DNA of 64,000 bases from Halomonas ramblicola (lineage in GTDB: Bacteria > Pseudomonadota > Gammaproteobacteria > Pseudomonadales > Halomonadaceae). Where the stretch lies: NCBI RefSeq assembly GCF_030409215.1, contig NZ_JAUFPL010000001.1:21301-85300 (forward strand). The letters are read 5' to 3'. Made by a program: the position numbers and the translations under genes. The notes under the pieces were generated by a model that worked only from the letters and a program-made list of their open reading frames with translations, had not been told where the DNA came from and made no database searches. Of the stretch, positions 56,234 through 64,000 are shown one piece after another; positions within the stretch are counted from its first letter, which is position 1; every line of letters starts with the position of its first letter.

Positions 56234-57379
56234 TCAGGCCCCGGGCGCCGTGCGACGCAGCGGACGGGCGGTGATGCGCCAGTCGTGGCCCACGGCGCGG
56301 ATATCGAGGATCTCCAGCGGGCGCTGCTGGGCCATGGTCTCGATGCCGGCGAGCTGGAACAGCGGCCGGGCGTCGCCACCCAGCAGGGTCGGCGCCACGA
56401 ACAGCTGCATCTCGTCCACCAGGCCGGCATCGAGCATCGCGCCGGCGAGCGTCGCACCGGTCTCCAGCAGCACCTCGTTGACCTGCTCCACCTCGGCCAG
56501 GTGGCGCAACAGGGCGTGGAGGTCGACGCGGCCGTCGGCGCCGACGGGCAGCGCCAGCACCTCCGCCCCGGCGGCCGCCAGGCGCTCGCGCCGCTCCGGG
56601 TCATGCCCCTCGACGGTGGCTACCAGGGTACGGCCCGGTTCCACCAGGCAGGCCGCCGCCTCGGGCAGGCGCAGGTGGGTGTCCACCACCACCCGCAGCG
56701 GCTGGCGGGCCGCGATGGCCTCGGCGTCGGCCAGCTCGAGCTGGTCGGGGCGCACGGTGAGTCGCGAGTTGTCGAAGATCACCGACTCCACGCCGGTGAG
56801 CACGGCGCTCGAGCGCGCCCGCAGGCGCTGCACCTCGCGTCGCGCCTGGGGCCCGGTGATCCACTGCGACTCGCCGGAACGCATGGCGGTGCGGCCGTCG
56901 AGGCTCATGGCCATCTTGAGGCGCACGAAGGGGCGGCCGTGGTCCATGCGCAGGATGAAGCCGGGATTCAGTGCCCGGGCCCGCTCCTCGAGTAGGCCGA
57001 CCTCCACCGTGATGCCGGCGTCGCGCAGCATGGCGATACCGCGGCCGGCCACCGCCGGGTTGGGGTCGGCCATGGCCACCACCACCCGGGCCACCCCGGC
57101 CTCGATCAGCGCCACCGCGCAGGGGCCGGTGCGCCCCTGGTGGGAACAGGGCTCCAGGGTGACATAGGCGGTCGCGCCGCGGGCCGCCTCGCCGGCGGCA
57201 CGCAGGGCGTGCACCTCGGCGTGGGGTTCGCCGGCACGCGCGTGGAAGCCCTCGCCCACCGCGCAACCGTCCTTGACCAGCACGCAGCCCACGCGGGGAT
57301 TGGGATGGGTGGTATAGAGGCCGCGTCGGGCCAGCTCGAGGGCCCGGGCCATCCAGGCTTCGGGGGTCGGTTCGGCCAT
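56234..57379 (-). CDS. ribD: Bifunctional riboflavin deaminase/reductase RibD
   Basis: 381 residues. The deaminase domain has the zinc motifs HAEVHAL and TLEPCSHQGRTGPCAVAL; the reductase domain starts near residue 150 (RPFVRLKMAMSLDGRTAM). The start at 57379 is supported by CCGGAG with 6-nt spacing. The 152-nt gap to ribBX does not contain the riboflavin synthase gene found at this position in many relatives. Confidence 0.95.
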   Translation of the reverse strand: MAEPTPEAWMARALELARRGLYTTHPNPRVGCVLVKDGCAVGEGFHARAGEPHAEVHALRAAGEAARGATAYVTLEPCSHQGRTGPCAVALIEAGVARVVVAMADPNPAVAGRGIAMLRDAGITVEVGLLEERARALNPGFILRMDHGRPFVRLKMAMSLDGRTAMRSGESQWITGPQARREVQRLRARSSAVLTGVESVIFDNSRLTVRPDQLELADAEAIAARQPLRVVVDTHLRLPEAAACLVEPGRTLVATVEGHDPERRERLAAAGAEVLALPVGADGRVDLHALLRHLAEVEQVNEVLLETGATLAGAMLDAGLVDEMQLFVAPTLLGGDARPLFQLAGIETMAQQRPLEILDIRAVGHDWRITARPLRRTAPGA

Positions 57380-57401
57380 GGGGTGCTCCGGGTGGATCGG
57401 G

Positions 57402-57884
57402 TCAGCGCTCGGGCTCGTCGGGCAGGAAGTTCGGTTCCTGGGCCAGGCGATCGATCTCGGCGCGGAATTCGTCGATGTCCTGGAAGCGGCGGTAGACCGA
57501 GGCGAAACGGATGTAGGCCACCTGATCCAGGCCACGCAGGGCGTACATGACTTCCTCGCCGATGTCACGGGCGTGGATCTCGCGGTCGCCGCGGGCGCGC
57601 AGGGACTGGCGGATGCGCTGCACCCCCGCCTCGATCGCCTCGGCGCTGACCGGGCGTTTCTCCAGGGCGCGCAGTATGCCGGCGCGCAACTTGTGCTCGT
57701 TGAACGCCTCGCGGGAGCCGTCGCCCTTGATCACCCGCGGCATCACCAACTCGGCGGTCTCGTAGGTGGTGAAGCGCTCGCCACAGGCCACGCACTGGCG
57801 GCGGCGGCGCACCTGATCGCCCTCGGCGACCAGCCGCGAGTCGGTGACCTTGGTGTCATTGGTGCCGCAGAAGGGGCAATGCAT
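57402..57884 (-). CDS. nrdR: Transcriptional repressor NrdR
   Basis: 160 residues: a zinc ribbon (C3, C6, C31, C34 in MHCPFCG and [10 protein letters not shown]) plus an ATP-cone domain ([22 protein letters not shown]). It represses ribonucleotide reductase genes according to dATP/ATP levels by binding NrdR boxes. Begins the rib/nus/thi run with a 22-nt gap to ribD. Confidence 0.97.
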   Translation of the reverse strand: MHCPFCGTNDTKVTDSRLVAEGDQVRRRRQCVACGERFTTYETAELVMPRVIKGDGSREAFNEHKLRAGILRALEKRPVSAEAIEAGVQRIRQSLRARGDREIHARDIGEEVMYALRGLDQVAYIRFASVYRRFQDIDEFRAEIDRLAQEPNFLPDEPER

Positions 57885-58010
57885 GGAGGGTTCCAGGAGT
57901 CGACGTGACGATGAACGTTGGGGCATTGTAACGGGTCGGAGAGTCGGCGCCCACCTCGCGGCGCCCGCCTTGCGGCCCGCGGCGCGGCCGTCACCCCACC
58001 AGGAGCCCCC

Positions 58011-58766
58011 ATGCGCAACCGTCGTACCCCCCTGCTCGCCAGCCTGCTGATGCTCTCCCCCGTCGCCCTGGCCGACGACCACTGGCCGGCCCCGGTGAAG
58101 GCCCTCAGCGAGCAGGGACTGACCATCCACGGCGAGTTCGAGGCCCCCGGCGGGCTGACCGGCTACGGCGCCAGCCACTCCGGCGGCGAGGTAGCGATCT
58201 ACCTGCTCCCGGACGGCGAGCACGCCATCGTCGGTACCCTGGTGGACGCCGCAGGCGAGGACCTCTCCGCGGCCGCCCTGGACGAACACGTGCGCGCCGA
58301 ACGCTTCGCCGAGGTGTGGCGGGAGCTGGAGGATAGCCACTGGATCGCCGACGGCGATCCCGATGCCGAGCGCATCCTCTATACCTTCACCGACCCCAAC
58401 TGCCCCTACTGCCGCCGGTTCTGGCAGGACACCCGGCCCTGGGTGGAGGCCGGCGAGGTGCAGTTGCGGCATATCATGGTGGGCATCCTCGAGTCGGACA
58501 GCCCCGCCAAGGCGGCCTCCCTGCTCGGCGCCGAGGATCCGGCGGCGGCGCTGCGCGCCCACAGCGGCCCTGGGGAGGAGATCGAGGCCGGCCCCCAGCC
58601 GCGCGAGATCGAGGAGCGGGTCTACGCCAACAACCAGCTGTTCGACTCGCTGGGCTTCGTGGCCACCCCCACCACCCTCTACCGCGACGGCGACCGGGTG
58701 GAGCGCCTCCAGGGGGTGCCCGAGCCGGAGGCGCTGAAAGAGGCCATGGGCGGCCCCGCGCCCTGA
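58011..58766 (+). CDS. dsbG: Periplasmic thiol-disulfide interchange protein DsbG
   Basis: 251 residues with a signal peptide ([22 protein letters not shown]). An N-terminal dimerisation domain precedes the thioredoxin domain with the active site CPYC (C131, C134) and a Thr before the cis-Pro ([12 protein letters not shown]), which fits DsbG rather than DsbC. It reduces sulfenylated cysteines or isomerises disulfides in the periplasm. AGGAG lies before the ATG at 58011. Divergent from nrdR. Confidence 0.85.
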   Translation: MRNRRTPLLASLLMLSPVALADDHWPAPVKALSEQGLTIHGEFEAPGGLTGYGASHSGGEVAIYLLPDGEHAIVGTLVDAAGEDLSAAALDEHVRAERFAEVWRELEDSHWIADGDPDAERILYTFTDPNCPYCRRFWQDTRPWVEAGEVQLRHIMVGILESDSPAKAASLLGAEDPAAALRAHSGPGEEIEAGPQPREIEERVYANNQLFDSLGFVATPTTLYRDGDRVERLQGVPEPEALKEAMGGPAP

Positions 58767-58809
58767 ACGGTCGAGACCGTGCGCCCGGCGATGGTGACGA
58801 AGGCCAGCC

Positions 58810-59676
58810 TCAGAACCTGTCGATCGGCACCTTGAGGTAGACCTGACCGTTGTCCTCCGCGGGAGGCAGCTCGCCGGCGCGCATATTGACCTGCACCGAA
58901 GGGATGATCAGCCGTGGCATGCCGAGGGTGGCGTCGCGTTCGGTGCGCATCCTGACGAATGCCTCCTCGCCGATGCCCTCGTGGACGTGGACGTTGTGGG
59001 CGCGCTGCTCGGCCACGGTGGTCTCGTGCTGATACTCCTCGCGCCCCGGCGCCTTGTAGTCGTGGCACAGGAAGAGGCGCGTCTCGTCCGGCAGCGCCAG
59101 CACCTTCTGGATGGAGCGATAGAGGGTGCGCGCATCGCCGCCGGGGAAGTCGCAGCGGGCGGTGCCGTAGTCGGGCATGAACAGGGTGTCGCCGACGAAG
59201 GCGGCATCGCCGATCACGTAGGTCAGGCAGGCCGGGGTGTGTCCCGGGGTATGCAGCACCCGCCCTCCCAGGTTGCCGATGGCGAAGGTATCGCCCTCCT
59301 CGAAGAGGCGGTCGAACTGGCTGCCGTCCCGGGCGAACTCGGTACCGGCGTTGAAGGCCTTGCCGAAGATCTCCTGGACCTCGACGATCCGGGCGCCGAT
59401 GCCGGTCAGCCCGCCCAGCTTCTCTTGCAGGTAGGGCGCGGCGGAGAGGTGGTCGGCGTGGACATGGGTCTCGAGGATCCACGCTACCTCGAGCCCCTCG
59501 TCGCGGACGAGGGCGATGATCTCGTCGGCGGAGCGCACATCGGTGCGCCCGGCGGCATAGTCGAAGTCGAGCACCGAATCGAGAATGGCGCAGGCATTGC
59601 TCTCGGGGGCCTGCACCACATAGCTGAAGGTGTTGGTGGGCTCGTCGAAGAAGGGGGTGACGATCGGGCTGGACAT
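58810..59676 (-). CDS. Persulfide dioxygenase-like MBL-fold hydrolase (ETHE1/Blh type)
   Basis: 288 residues. Metal-binding motifs: [47 protein letters not shown], and [10 protein letters not shown]. These fit the ETHE1/Blh class that oxidises glutathione persulfide with an iron centre. The partner domains or genes (rhodanese, sulfide-quinone reductase, ArsR-type regulator) are not adjacent. GGAGG lies 8 nt before the ATG at 59676; the AT-rich stretch 59728-59766 is the likely promoter (TATAAT on the minus strand near 59735). Confidence 0.85.
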   Translation of the reverse strand: MSSPIVTPFFDEPTNTFSYVVQAPESNACAILDSVLDFDYAAGRTDVRSADEIIALVRDEGLEVAWILETHVHADHLSAAPYLQEKLGGLTGIGARIVEVQEIFGKAFNAGTEFARDGSQFDRLFEEGDTFAIGNLGGRVLHTPGHTPACLTYVIGDAAFVGDTLFMPDYGTARCDFPGGDARTLYRSIQKVLALPDETRLFLCHDYKAPGREEYQHETTVAEQRAHNVHVHEGIGEEAFVRMRTERDATLGMPRLIIPSVQVNMRAGELPPAEDNGQVYLKVPIDRF

Positions 59677-59775
59677 GTCAACGACCTCCGTGACGATCGT
59701 GCTCTGCTGGATGGTCACAGCATAGCCGATACAATATTATAACGATATATCAATTATTTATATTTTAGCCCGCGC

Positions 59776-61185
59776 CTACAACTCGATGCTCTCACCATAG
59801 GCCGGAATCTCCGCCTGGATGTCGCTCTCGGCCAGGGCTCGCTGCAGGGCCTGCTGGGCACCGGGCTCGCCATGCACCAGATAGAAGCGCGGCCGGTGGC
59901 GGAAGGCCCCGGCCCAGCCGATCAGTTGGGCCTGGCCGGCATGGGCAGAGAAGCCGCCGAGGGTGTGCACCCTGGCCTTCACGGCGAGCTCCTGTCCGAA
60001 CACACGGATGCGCTCGGCGCCGTCGACGATCTGGCGCCCCAGGGTACCGGCGGCCTGAAAGCCGACGATCACCAGCCGGGTGCTGGGCCGTTCCAGGTTG
60101 TAGCGGAAGTGGTGGACGATGCGGCCGCCGTCACACATCCCGGCGCCGGCGATGATGATCGCCCCGCCATGGATGCGGTTGATGGCCATCGACTCCTCCA
60201 CCGTTCGCGTCAGGCGCAGCACCGGCAGGTAGCGGTCGGGATCGCCGCTGGCGGCCACGTTCAGCACCTTGAGGTCCTCGGGGTTCAGCGACTTGCGGGC
60301 ACGGCGGTAGAGTTCGGTGACCCGGATCGCCATGGGGCTGTCGAGGAACACCATCTGCTGGCGCAGCCGGCCCTCGTGGTAGAGCACCCCGAGGTGATAG
60401 AGGATCTCCTGGCTCCGCCCCACCGCGAAGGCGGGAATCAGCACATTACCGCCATCGGCATGGGCCGCCTCCAGCACCCGGGCGAACTCCTCGATGGTCT
60501 CCTCCAGCGGACGGTGGTCGCGATCACCGTAGGTGCTCTCCATCAGCACCAGGTCGGCATCGAAGAGCTTCTCGGGATCCTTCATCAGCACCGAGCCGGG
60601 GTTGCCGAGGTCGCCGGAGAACACCAGCCGCTTCTGCTGGCCCCCGGAGGGAATGGTGAGCTCGACGATGGCCGAGCCCAGGATATGCCCGGCCTCCCGG
60701 AACACCAGGGTGGCGCCGCCGGGCAACTCGCTGGGCCGGCCATAGGAGTGCGACTCGCAGAGCGCCAGGGTCTGCTCCACGTCCCCGGGCTCGTAGAGCG
60801 GCTCCACCGTCGGCTTGCCGGCCTTGTGGCGCCACTTGTTCTCCCACTCGAGGTCCTTGGCCATGACGAAGGCCGCGTCCTGCAGCAGGATCTCCAACAG
60901 GTCGCGGGTGCCACGGGTGCAGTGGATGGGCCCGCGGTACCCTTCGCGCACCAGCTTGGGCAGCAGGCCCGAGTGGTCCAGATGAGCGTGGGACAGCACC
61001 ACCGCCTCGAGCTGCGTCGCCAGGGCACCGAAGGGCCGGGCGTTGAGCCGATCGGCATCGGGGCCGCCCTGATGCAGCCCGCACTCCAGCAACAGGCGGT
61101 GCGGGCCCTTGTCACCGTCCACCGCGATCAGGTAGCGGGACCCGGTGACCTCGCCCACGGCTCCCTGGAAGGTCAATGTCGACAT
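59776..61185 (-). CDS. MBL-fold/beta-CASP RNA-processing-type exonuclease
   Basis: 469 residues. The MBL motif is SHAHLDHSGLLPKLV, followed by FREAGHILGSA and ESTYGDRDHRP; the beta-CASP insertion shows FAVGRSQEILYHL, and the C-terminal RMMBL region has HTLGGFSAHAGQ and VHGEPGA. This CPSF/YSH1-like architecture implies RNA cleavage or exonuclease activity with two zinc ions. It stands alone, divergent from gluconokinase. Confidence 0.9.
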   Translation of the reverse strand: MSTLTFQGAVGEVTGSRYLIAVDGDKGPHRLLLECGLHQGGPDADRLNARPFGALATQLEAVVLSHAHLDHSGLLPKLVREGYRGPIHCTRGTRDLLEILLQDAAFVMAKDLEWENKWRHKAGKPTVEPLYEPGDVEQTLALCESHSYGRPSELPGGATLVFREAGHILGSAIVELTIPSGGQQKRLVFSGDLGNPGSVLMKDPEKLFDADLVLMESTYGDRDHRPLEETIEEFARVLEAAHADGGNVLIPAFAVGRSQEILYHLGVLYHEGRLRQQMVFLDSPMAIRVTELYRRARKSLNPEDLKVLNVAASGDPDRYLPVLRLTRTVEESMAINRIHGGAIIIAGAGMCDGGRIVHHFRYNLERPSTRLVIVGFQAAGTLGRQIVDGAERIRVFGQELAVKARVHTLGGFSAHAGQAQLIGWAGAFRHRPRFYLVHGEPGAQQALQRALAESDIQAEIPAYGESIEL

Positions 61186-61281
61186 GCTGGCATCCCCCTG
61201 GCGGCCACACCGGCTTCTGCCATCAGCATAATGGAGACATCGCTACCGAGCCTCCTTCCCGTGCCGCCCCCCTTCCTTTTC

Positions 61282-61347
61282 ATTACCGGTTGCCGATGCA
61301 TCACCGCGGGTGATCATCTATAAAAATCTTGTCAGTTACCCGGCATC
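61282..61347 (+). promoter_or_regulatory. Candidate GntR-type operators upstream of gluconokinase
   Basis: Two elements resemble the E. coli GntR operator (ATGTTACC-GTAACAT type): ATTACCGGTTGC at 61282-61293 and AGTTACCCGGCAT at 61334-61346. A palindrome ATCACC-GCG-GGTGAT (61300-61314) lies between them. No gntR gene is in the window, so regulation in trans is inferred. Confidence 0.3.
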
Positions 61348-61411
61348 CTTTTACTCTATTTTCGTCTATCATCTATCGGCGCTCCGGCGCCTCAATCGAG
61401 AGCCATTCAGG

Positions 61412-61921
61412 ATGCAAGACAGCCCCACACTCGTACTGGTCATGGGCGTATCCGGATCGGGAAAATCCTTCATCGGCGAGCGCGTCGCCGAGGCCTTGAA
61501 GGCCGATTTCATCGATGCCGATGACCATCACAGCCCCACCAGCATCGCCAAGATGTCACGCGGCGACCCCCTCAACGACGGCGACCGGGAAGGCTGGCTC
61601 GCCACCCTGGCCGACTTCTACCGGGACCACCGCCGGCGGGAGCGTCCGCTGGTCATCGGCTGCTCGGCATTGAAGCGCCGTTACCGCGACAAGTTGCGCC
61701 AGGGCGCCCCCGACCTGAAGATCCTCTACCTGCACGGCAGCCGCGAGCTTCTCCTGGACCGACTGCGTGGCCGGAAGGGGCACTTCTTCCAGGGTGATCA
61801 TATGCTGGATAGTCAGCTCGGCGACCTGGAGCCTCCCGGTGACGATGAGGCGATTCGCGTGGATGTCGCCCTGCCTCCTGAGGATATCGTCACGGAATTC
61901 CTGCGCCGAATCGAATCCTGA
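61412..61921 (+). CDS. gntK: Gluconokinase (thermoresistant GntK type)
   Basis: 169 residues. The P-loop is MGVSGSGKS (G12-S19), followed by DADDHHSPTSIAKM and DREGWLATLADFY, then CSALKRRYRDKLR and GHFFQGDHMLDSQLGDLEPP, all typical of the small GntK family that phosphorylates gluconate. The ATG at 61412 is chosen so that the P-loop sits at the usual position. Last core-type gene before the AT-rich island. Confidence 0.93.
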   Translation: MQDSPTLVLVMGVSGSGKSFIGERVAEALKADFIDADDHHSPTSIAKMSRGDPLNDGDREGWLATLADFYRDHRRRERPLVIGCSALKRRYRDKLRQGAPDLKILYLHGSRELLLDRLRGRKGHFFQGDHMLDSQLGDLEPPGDDEAIRVDVALPPEDIVTEFLRRIES

Positions 61922-62036
61922 ATCGCACCACTCCCGGGCAGGAAAAGGCAGTAAAGAGACATCGAAAAAGGGAGGCCGCCGGCCCAAGCCATTTACCTTA
62001 AGTGTGGCTGGCCAGTGCTAACGGGCTAACAATGAA

Positions 62037-62065
62037 GGGCCAGTGGTTACTCCACTGGCCCTTTC
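62037..62065 (+). terminator. Intrinsic terminator downstream of gntK
   Basis: GGGCCAGTGG-TTACT-CCACTGGCCC, 10-bp perfect stem, followed by TTTCTCG. Good rho-independent terminator for rightward transcription, about 120 nt after the gntK stop. It marks the boundary between GC-rich chromosome and the AT-rich segment. Confidence 0.75.
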
Positions 62066-62112
62066 TCGTATGTGGCTGTGAACCAGACACCTACAACAAG
62101 ACCACGCCAAAT

Positions 62113-62131
62113 GTGAATGATAGTCATTAGC
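62113..62131. promoter_or_regulatory. Fur box candidate
   Basis: GTGAATGATAGTCATTAGC matches the 19-bp Fur consensus GATAATGATAATCATTATC at 15 positions, including an almost perfect central AATGATA-TCATTA. A consensus -35 (TTGACA) lies 26 nt further on at 62157-62162. Confidence 0.6.
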
Positions 62132-62171
62132 ATTTGATGCTTTTTGGCAGCTCCTCTTGACAGTCCTCCAT

Positions 62172-62193
62172 AGTTACTCCAGAGTTACTCTGT
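62172..62193 (+). promoter_or_regulatory. 11-bp direct repeat ahead of RAMA-domain gene
   Basis: AGTTACTCCAG and AGTTACTCTGT lie back to back between the TTGACA at 62157 and the ATG at 62212. One-turn direct repeats of this kind are typical operators for ribbon-helix-helix proteins, and the downstream product has an N-terminus of that character. Confidence 0.4.
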
Positions 62194-62211
62194 ACAACAG
62201 AGGAATAGCTG

Positions 62212-62697
62212 ATGACTACTCAGAAAATGGTAACCATTGAGGTAAACGCCGATACGTTCCAAAGGCTTCAGCAGCTTGCTAAGCCTTTTACCGACAGCCC
62301 CGATTGTGTGATCTCCAGGCTAATCGACTATTATCAATCTAATAGAAAGCTTAGCAATGAGAGTGAGTGCCAATATTACGTCACCAAAGATGGTATAAAA
62401 CTTCCTTACGGTGAAATCGCGGGGACCTATAAGCCAAGGGGGAGCGAAGAGGGGTTCGATCTAAAAGGTCGTATTTGTGAAGCAGGCATAGAATTCGAGG
62501 GTGTGGTGTTTGATGAGCCCTCACCAGCCGCGAATTATGCAAAAAAATCTGTAGGGGCGAGTGAATCAGCTGCCAGCACAAACGGTTGGACCTTTTGGAA
62601 ATATATAGATCCCAAAACTGGAAGGCGCATGTCCCTGGATGAATATCGCAAGAAACTAGACTTGAAAAATCTAACTCTTGAAGATCTGGGGCTCTGA
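62212..62697 (+). CDS. RAMA-domain protein with ribbon-helix-helix-like N-terminus
   Basis: 161 residues. Residues 1-45 (KMVTIEVNADTFQRLQQLAKP..) look like a short DNA-binding dimerisation segment. The C-terminal half has the RAMA pattern (restriction enzyme and adenine methylase associated): ITFD-like loop with SPAANYAKKSVG and the invariant-looking STNGWTFWKY. Function unknown; RAMA domains are linked to recognition of modified DNA and to defence genes. GAGG precedes the ATG. AT-rich codon use sets it apart from the chromosome. Followed after 1 nt by the small membrane protein. Confidence 0.6.
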   Translation: MTTQKMVTIEVNADTFQRLQQLAKPFTDSPDCVISRLIDYYQSNRKLSNESECQYYVTKDGIKLPYGEIAGTYKPRGSEEGFDLKGRICEAGIEFEGVVFDEPSPAANYAKKSVGASESAASTNGWTFWKYIDPKTGRRMSLDEYRKKLDLKNLTLEDLGL

Positions 62698-62698
62698 T

Positions 62699-62932
62699 AT
62701 GAACGACAACCAAAAAGAAGTGCTAGTATTTACGGGCATAGCTCTTCTTTTAATGCTTATCTTTCCACCATTCCATGCCCAGCTATCTGGCGGGGTTTCA
62801 GTCGGTCATGGATATGGTTTTATACTCAACCCTCCAAGAAGAGGGGCGAGAATAGACGTAGGAATATTGCTAATCCAATGGTTTTTTGTAGCTAGCATTG
62901 GGGGGCTGGCGTATAGATATTTCAAAGATTAG
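62699..62932 (+). CDS. Small two-helix membrane protein
   Basis: 77 residues with two hydrophobic helices (about 9-24 and 54-70) and a short loop (RRGARIDVG) between. The ATG at 62699 lies one base beyond the RAMA gene stop, with GGGG about 8 nt upstream, so the two are translationally coupled. No family recognised. Convergent with the transposase-like gene. Confidence 0.6.
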   Translation: MNDNQKEVLVFTGIALLLMLIFPPFHAQLSGGVSVGHGYGFILNPPRRGARIDVGILLIQWFFVASIGGLAYRYFKD

Positions 62933-62938
62933 AAGCAT

Positions 62939-63898
62939 CTATTCATACTTGCCGTAGTAAATTATCTTTTCAACGGCTACTGGCCCTTTTGCCAGCCCAA
63001 ATCGCATTGCTGGAGTTTTCTTGTCGCTCCCTTTGATACAGAAGTTGTAGTACACTCTGAATATTTCACCCAGCTTGATATACATATCAGGCCTATAGGC
63101 CGAGTAAAGGTACCATACCCTTCTGTTATTTGCGCCCGATGACATAGGGCGCTCAAACATTGACACAGAGCGCCTGGCCTTCATAAAGAACCTGTCGACT
63201 GCATTCAAAGAGCCACGGTTATATAGATTTGCAACATGGGTCTTGTCATATTTTTCCATGGGGGTAATGGCCGCCATCATCCTTTCTGGCTCGGACATCG
63301 TAGCCAAGGGATGCGTTATCCAGTTCTCCGGTGATCCTTTTATTCTGGTTGGATACTCAAGGAGGTCGCAAATCATCAGGCGCACAGTAGCGTGCAGCGC
63401 GTCATCAGTGAGCGCCTTCACGCTTGTCCCTGCATACCGTGCAATGCTGCGCAGTGAGGCCATGCGCCTCCTTTCCTTTTCATCCACTGTGAACTCTTTG
63501 GCACCTTTAAGCATAAACCCATCCGACACCCCCTTGGCAATCTCCTCTCGAAATGCAGATATATAGGACATCTTCATGCCACTATCAACATCCATATAAA
63601 ACCGAGTCTTTCCAACATTGGAAAACAGGTCCTTGAGGAAATAAAAATGCGCAAGCATGGTGTACTCGTTATGAACAAGCGCTCCTCTCGCTGGAACATT
63701 TGTCGTGCTGTCATAAAACTCTGAGGAACCACTTTTATTCAAGGCACTGTCGATGTTTAGCTTTAAGGAAACATCCTCCATCAACCCTTTCCCTGTAACC
63801 TTTTCAAACGCCGCCACTGGAACTGGATCACGGGATGCGAATTCACTGGGAAGCCAGATCCTTGCATACTTCCTATGGTGTTTAGGCTCTAGAGAGTC
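62939..63898 (-). pseudogene. Transposase/insertion-element-like protein, 5' end cut off by IS30-type element
   Basis: About 320 codons ending in TAG at 62939. The C-terminal region (RLYNRG-like LYNRGSLNAVDRFFM, RRSVSMFERPMSS, FRVYYNFC, KKTPAMRFGLAKGPV) resembles the DDE-type insertion-element proteins that end with TPAMRLGLAKG. An Asp-containing strand lies in RFYMDVDSGMK. The frame runs straight into the IS30 end at 63899 without an own start codon or RBS, so the 5' part was probably lost on insertion. Family naming is from pattern memory. Confidence 0.5.
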
Positions 63899-63923
63899 GG
63901 CGGTCTCAAGTTCCAAGCGCAAC
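63899..63923. repeat. Terminal inverted repeat of IS30-family element (candidate)
   Basis: GGCGGTCTCAAGTTCCAAGC followed by GCAAC lies directly outside the transposase stop and resembles the ends of IS30 elements. Only one end is in the window, so the partner repeat and target duplication cannot be checked. Confidence 0.5.
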
Positions 63924-63924
63924 G

Positions 63925-64000
63925 CTATTGAAGGGTGCTCGGTCCACCGACGGATTTCTTGAGCACCTCGGCGTAAACTTCCAGCGGCGTTCGCCAGTCC
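63925..64000 (-). mobile_element. IS30-family transposase, C-terminal end (partial)
   Basis: The last 24 codons read DWRTPLEVYAEVLKKSVGG then PSTLQ and a stop (TAG at 63927-63925). The WRTPLEVYAE block is the usual C-terminus of IS30 transposases, following the RPRK-L motif that would lie outside the window. GC content rises again here, unlike the preceding island. Confidence 0.65.

Overview
The window is about 62 kb of GC-rich (mostly well above 60 percent) gammaproteobacterial chromosome followed by about 2 kb of much more AT-rich foreign DNA at the right end. Gene content, protein signatures and the housekeeping order nrdR-ribD-ribBX-ribH-nusB-thiL-pgpA, ilvD, lon and yrfG/hslR next to nudE suggest a halophilic Oceanospirillales member of the Halomonas type. 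This is inferred from gene content only. No rRNA, tRNA or CRISPR array was seen.

Layout. 1-4.2 kb: the 5' part of katG, a DUF503 gene, trxC and an M28 peptidase. 4.4-11.4 kb: a tightly overlapping five-gene peptide-type ABC importer with a very large binding protein and a permease carrying a large insert. 11.6-24.2 kb: accessory territory with an NfeD-like protein, a BNR-repeat secreted protein, an IS5-type remnant, a membrane-anchored hydrolase, a C69 dipeptidase lacking the expected N-terminal cysteine, IS21-like end repeats, NAD-type glutamate dehydrogenase, a Vgb-like propeller, a HepT/MntA toxin-antitoxin pair, a three-gene envelope cluster, and a scar containing the tail of hsdS and the head of rhuM among palindromes.

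24.2-31.7 kb: small ABM and DUF1428 proteins, then a D-tartrate locus (GntR regulator, TctC-TctA-TctB importer, D-tartrate dehydratase) and argE. 31.7-40.7 kb: a sugar locus with aldose epimerase, two putative sugar-converting enzymes, an RbsB/RbsC/RbsA-type importer and a sugar dehydrogenase on the minus strand. It is divergent from a ROK repressor, and three related operator-like sites lie between them.

40.7-61.9 kb: mostly core genes. These are deaD, a DUF188 gene with a partial tandem copy of its 3' end, hslR-yrfG / nudE, an oxidoreductase, ilvD, lon, a DUF945 protein, the riboflavin/nusB/thiL/pgpA run, nrdR, dsbG, two metallo-beta-lactamase-fold enzymes and gluconokinase. 61.9-64 kb: a terminator, a good Fur-box match, a RAMA-domain gene with a coupled small membrane protein, a transposase-like gene truncated by an IS30-type element, and the end of that IS30 transposase.

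The two catabolic loci follow the same logic: a local repressor, a dedicated importer and the first catabolic enzymes. The most notable non-coding signals are the ROK operator set (39.26-39.44 kb), a 43-bp two-hairpin repeat present twice (24.81 and 43.50 kb), the hsdS/rhuM scar and its palindromes (23.5-24.05 kb), and the duplication with a 30-bp palindrome behind the DUF188 gene.
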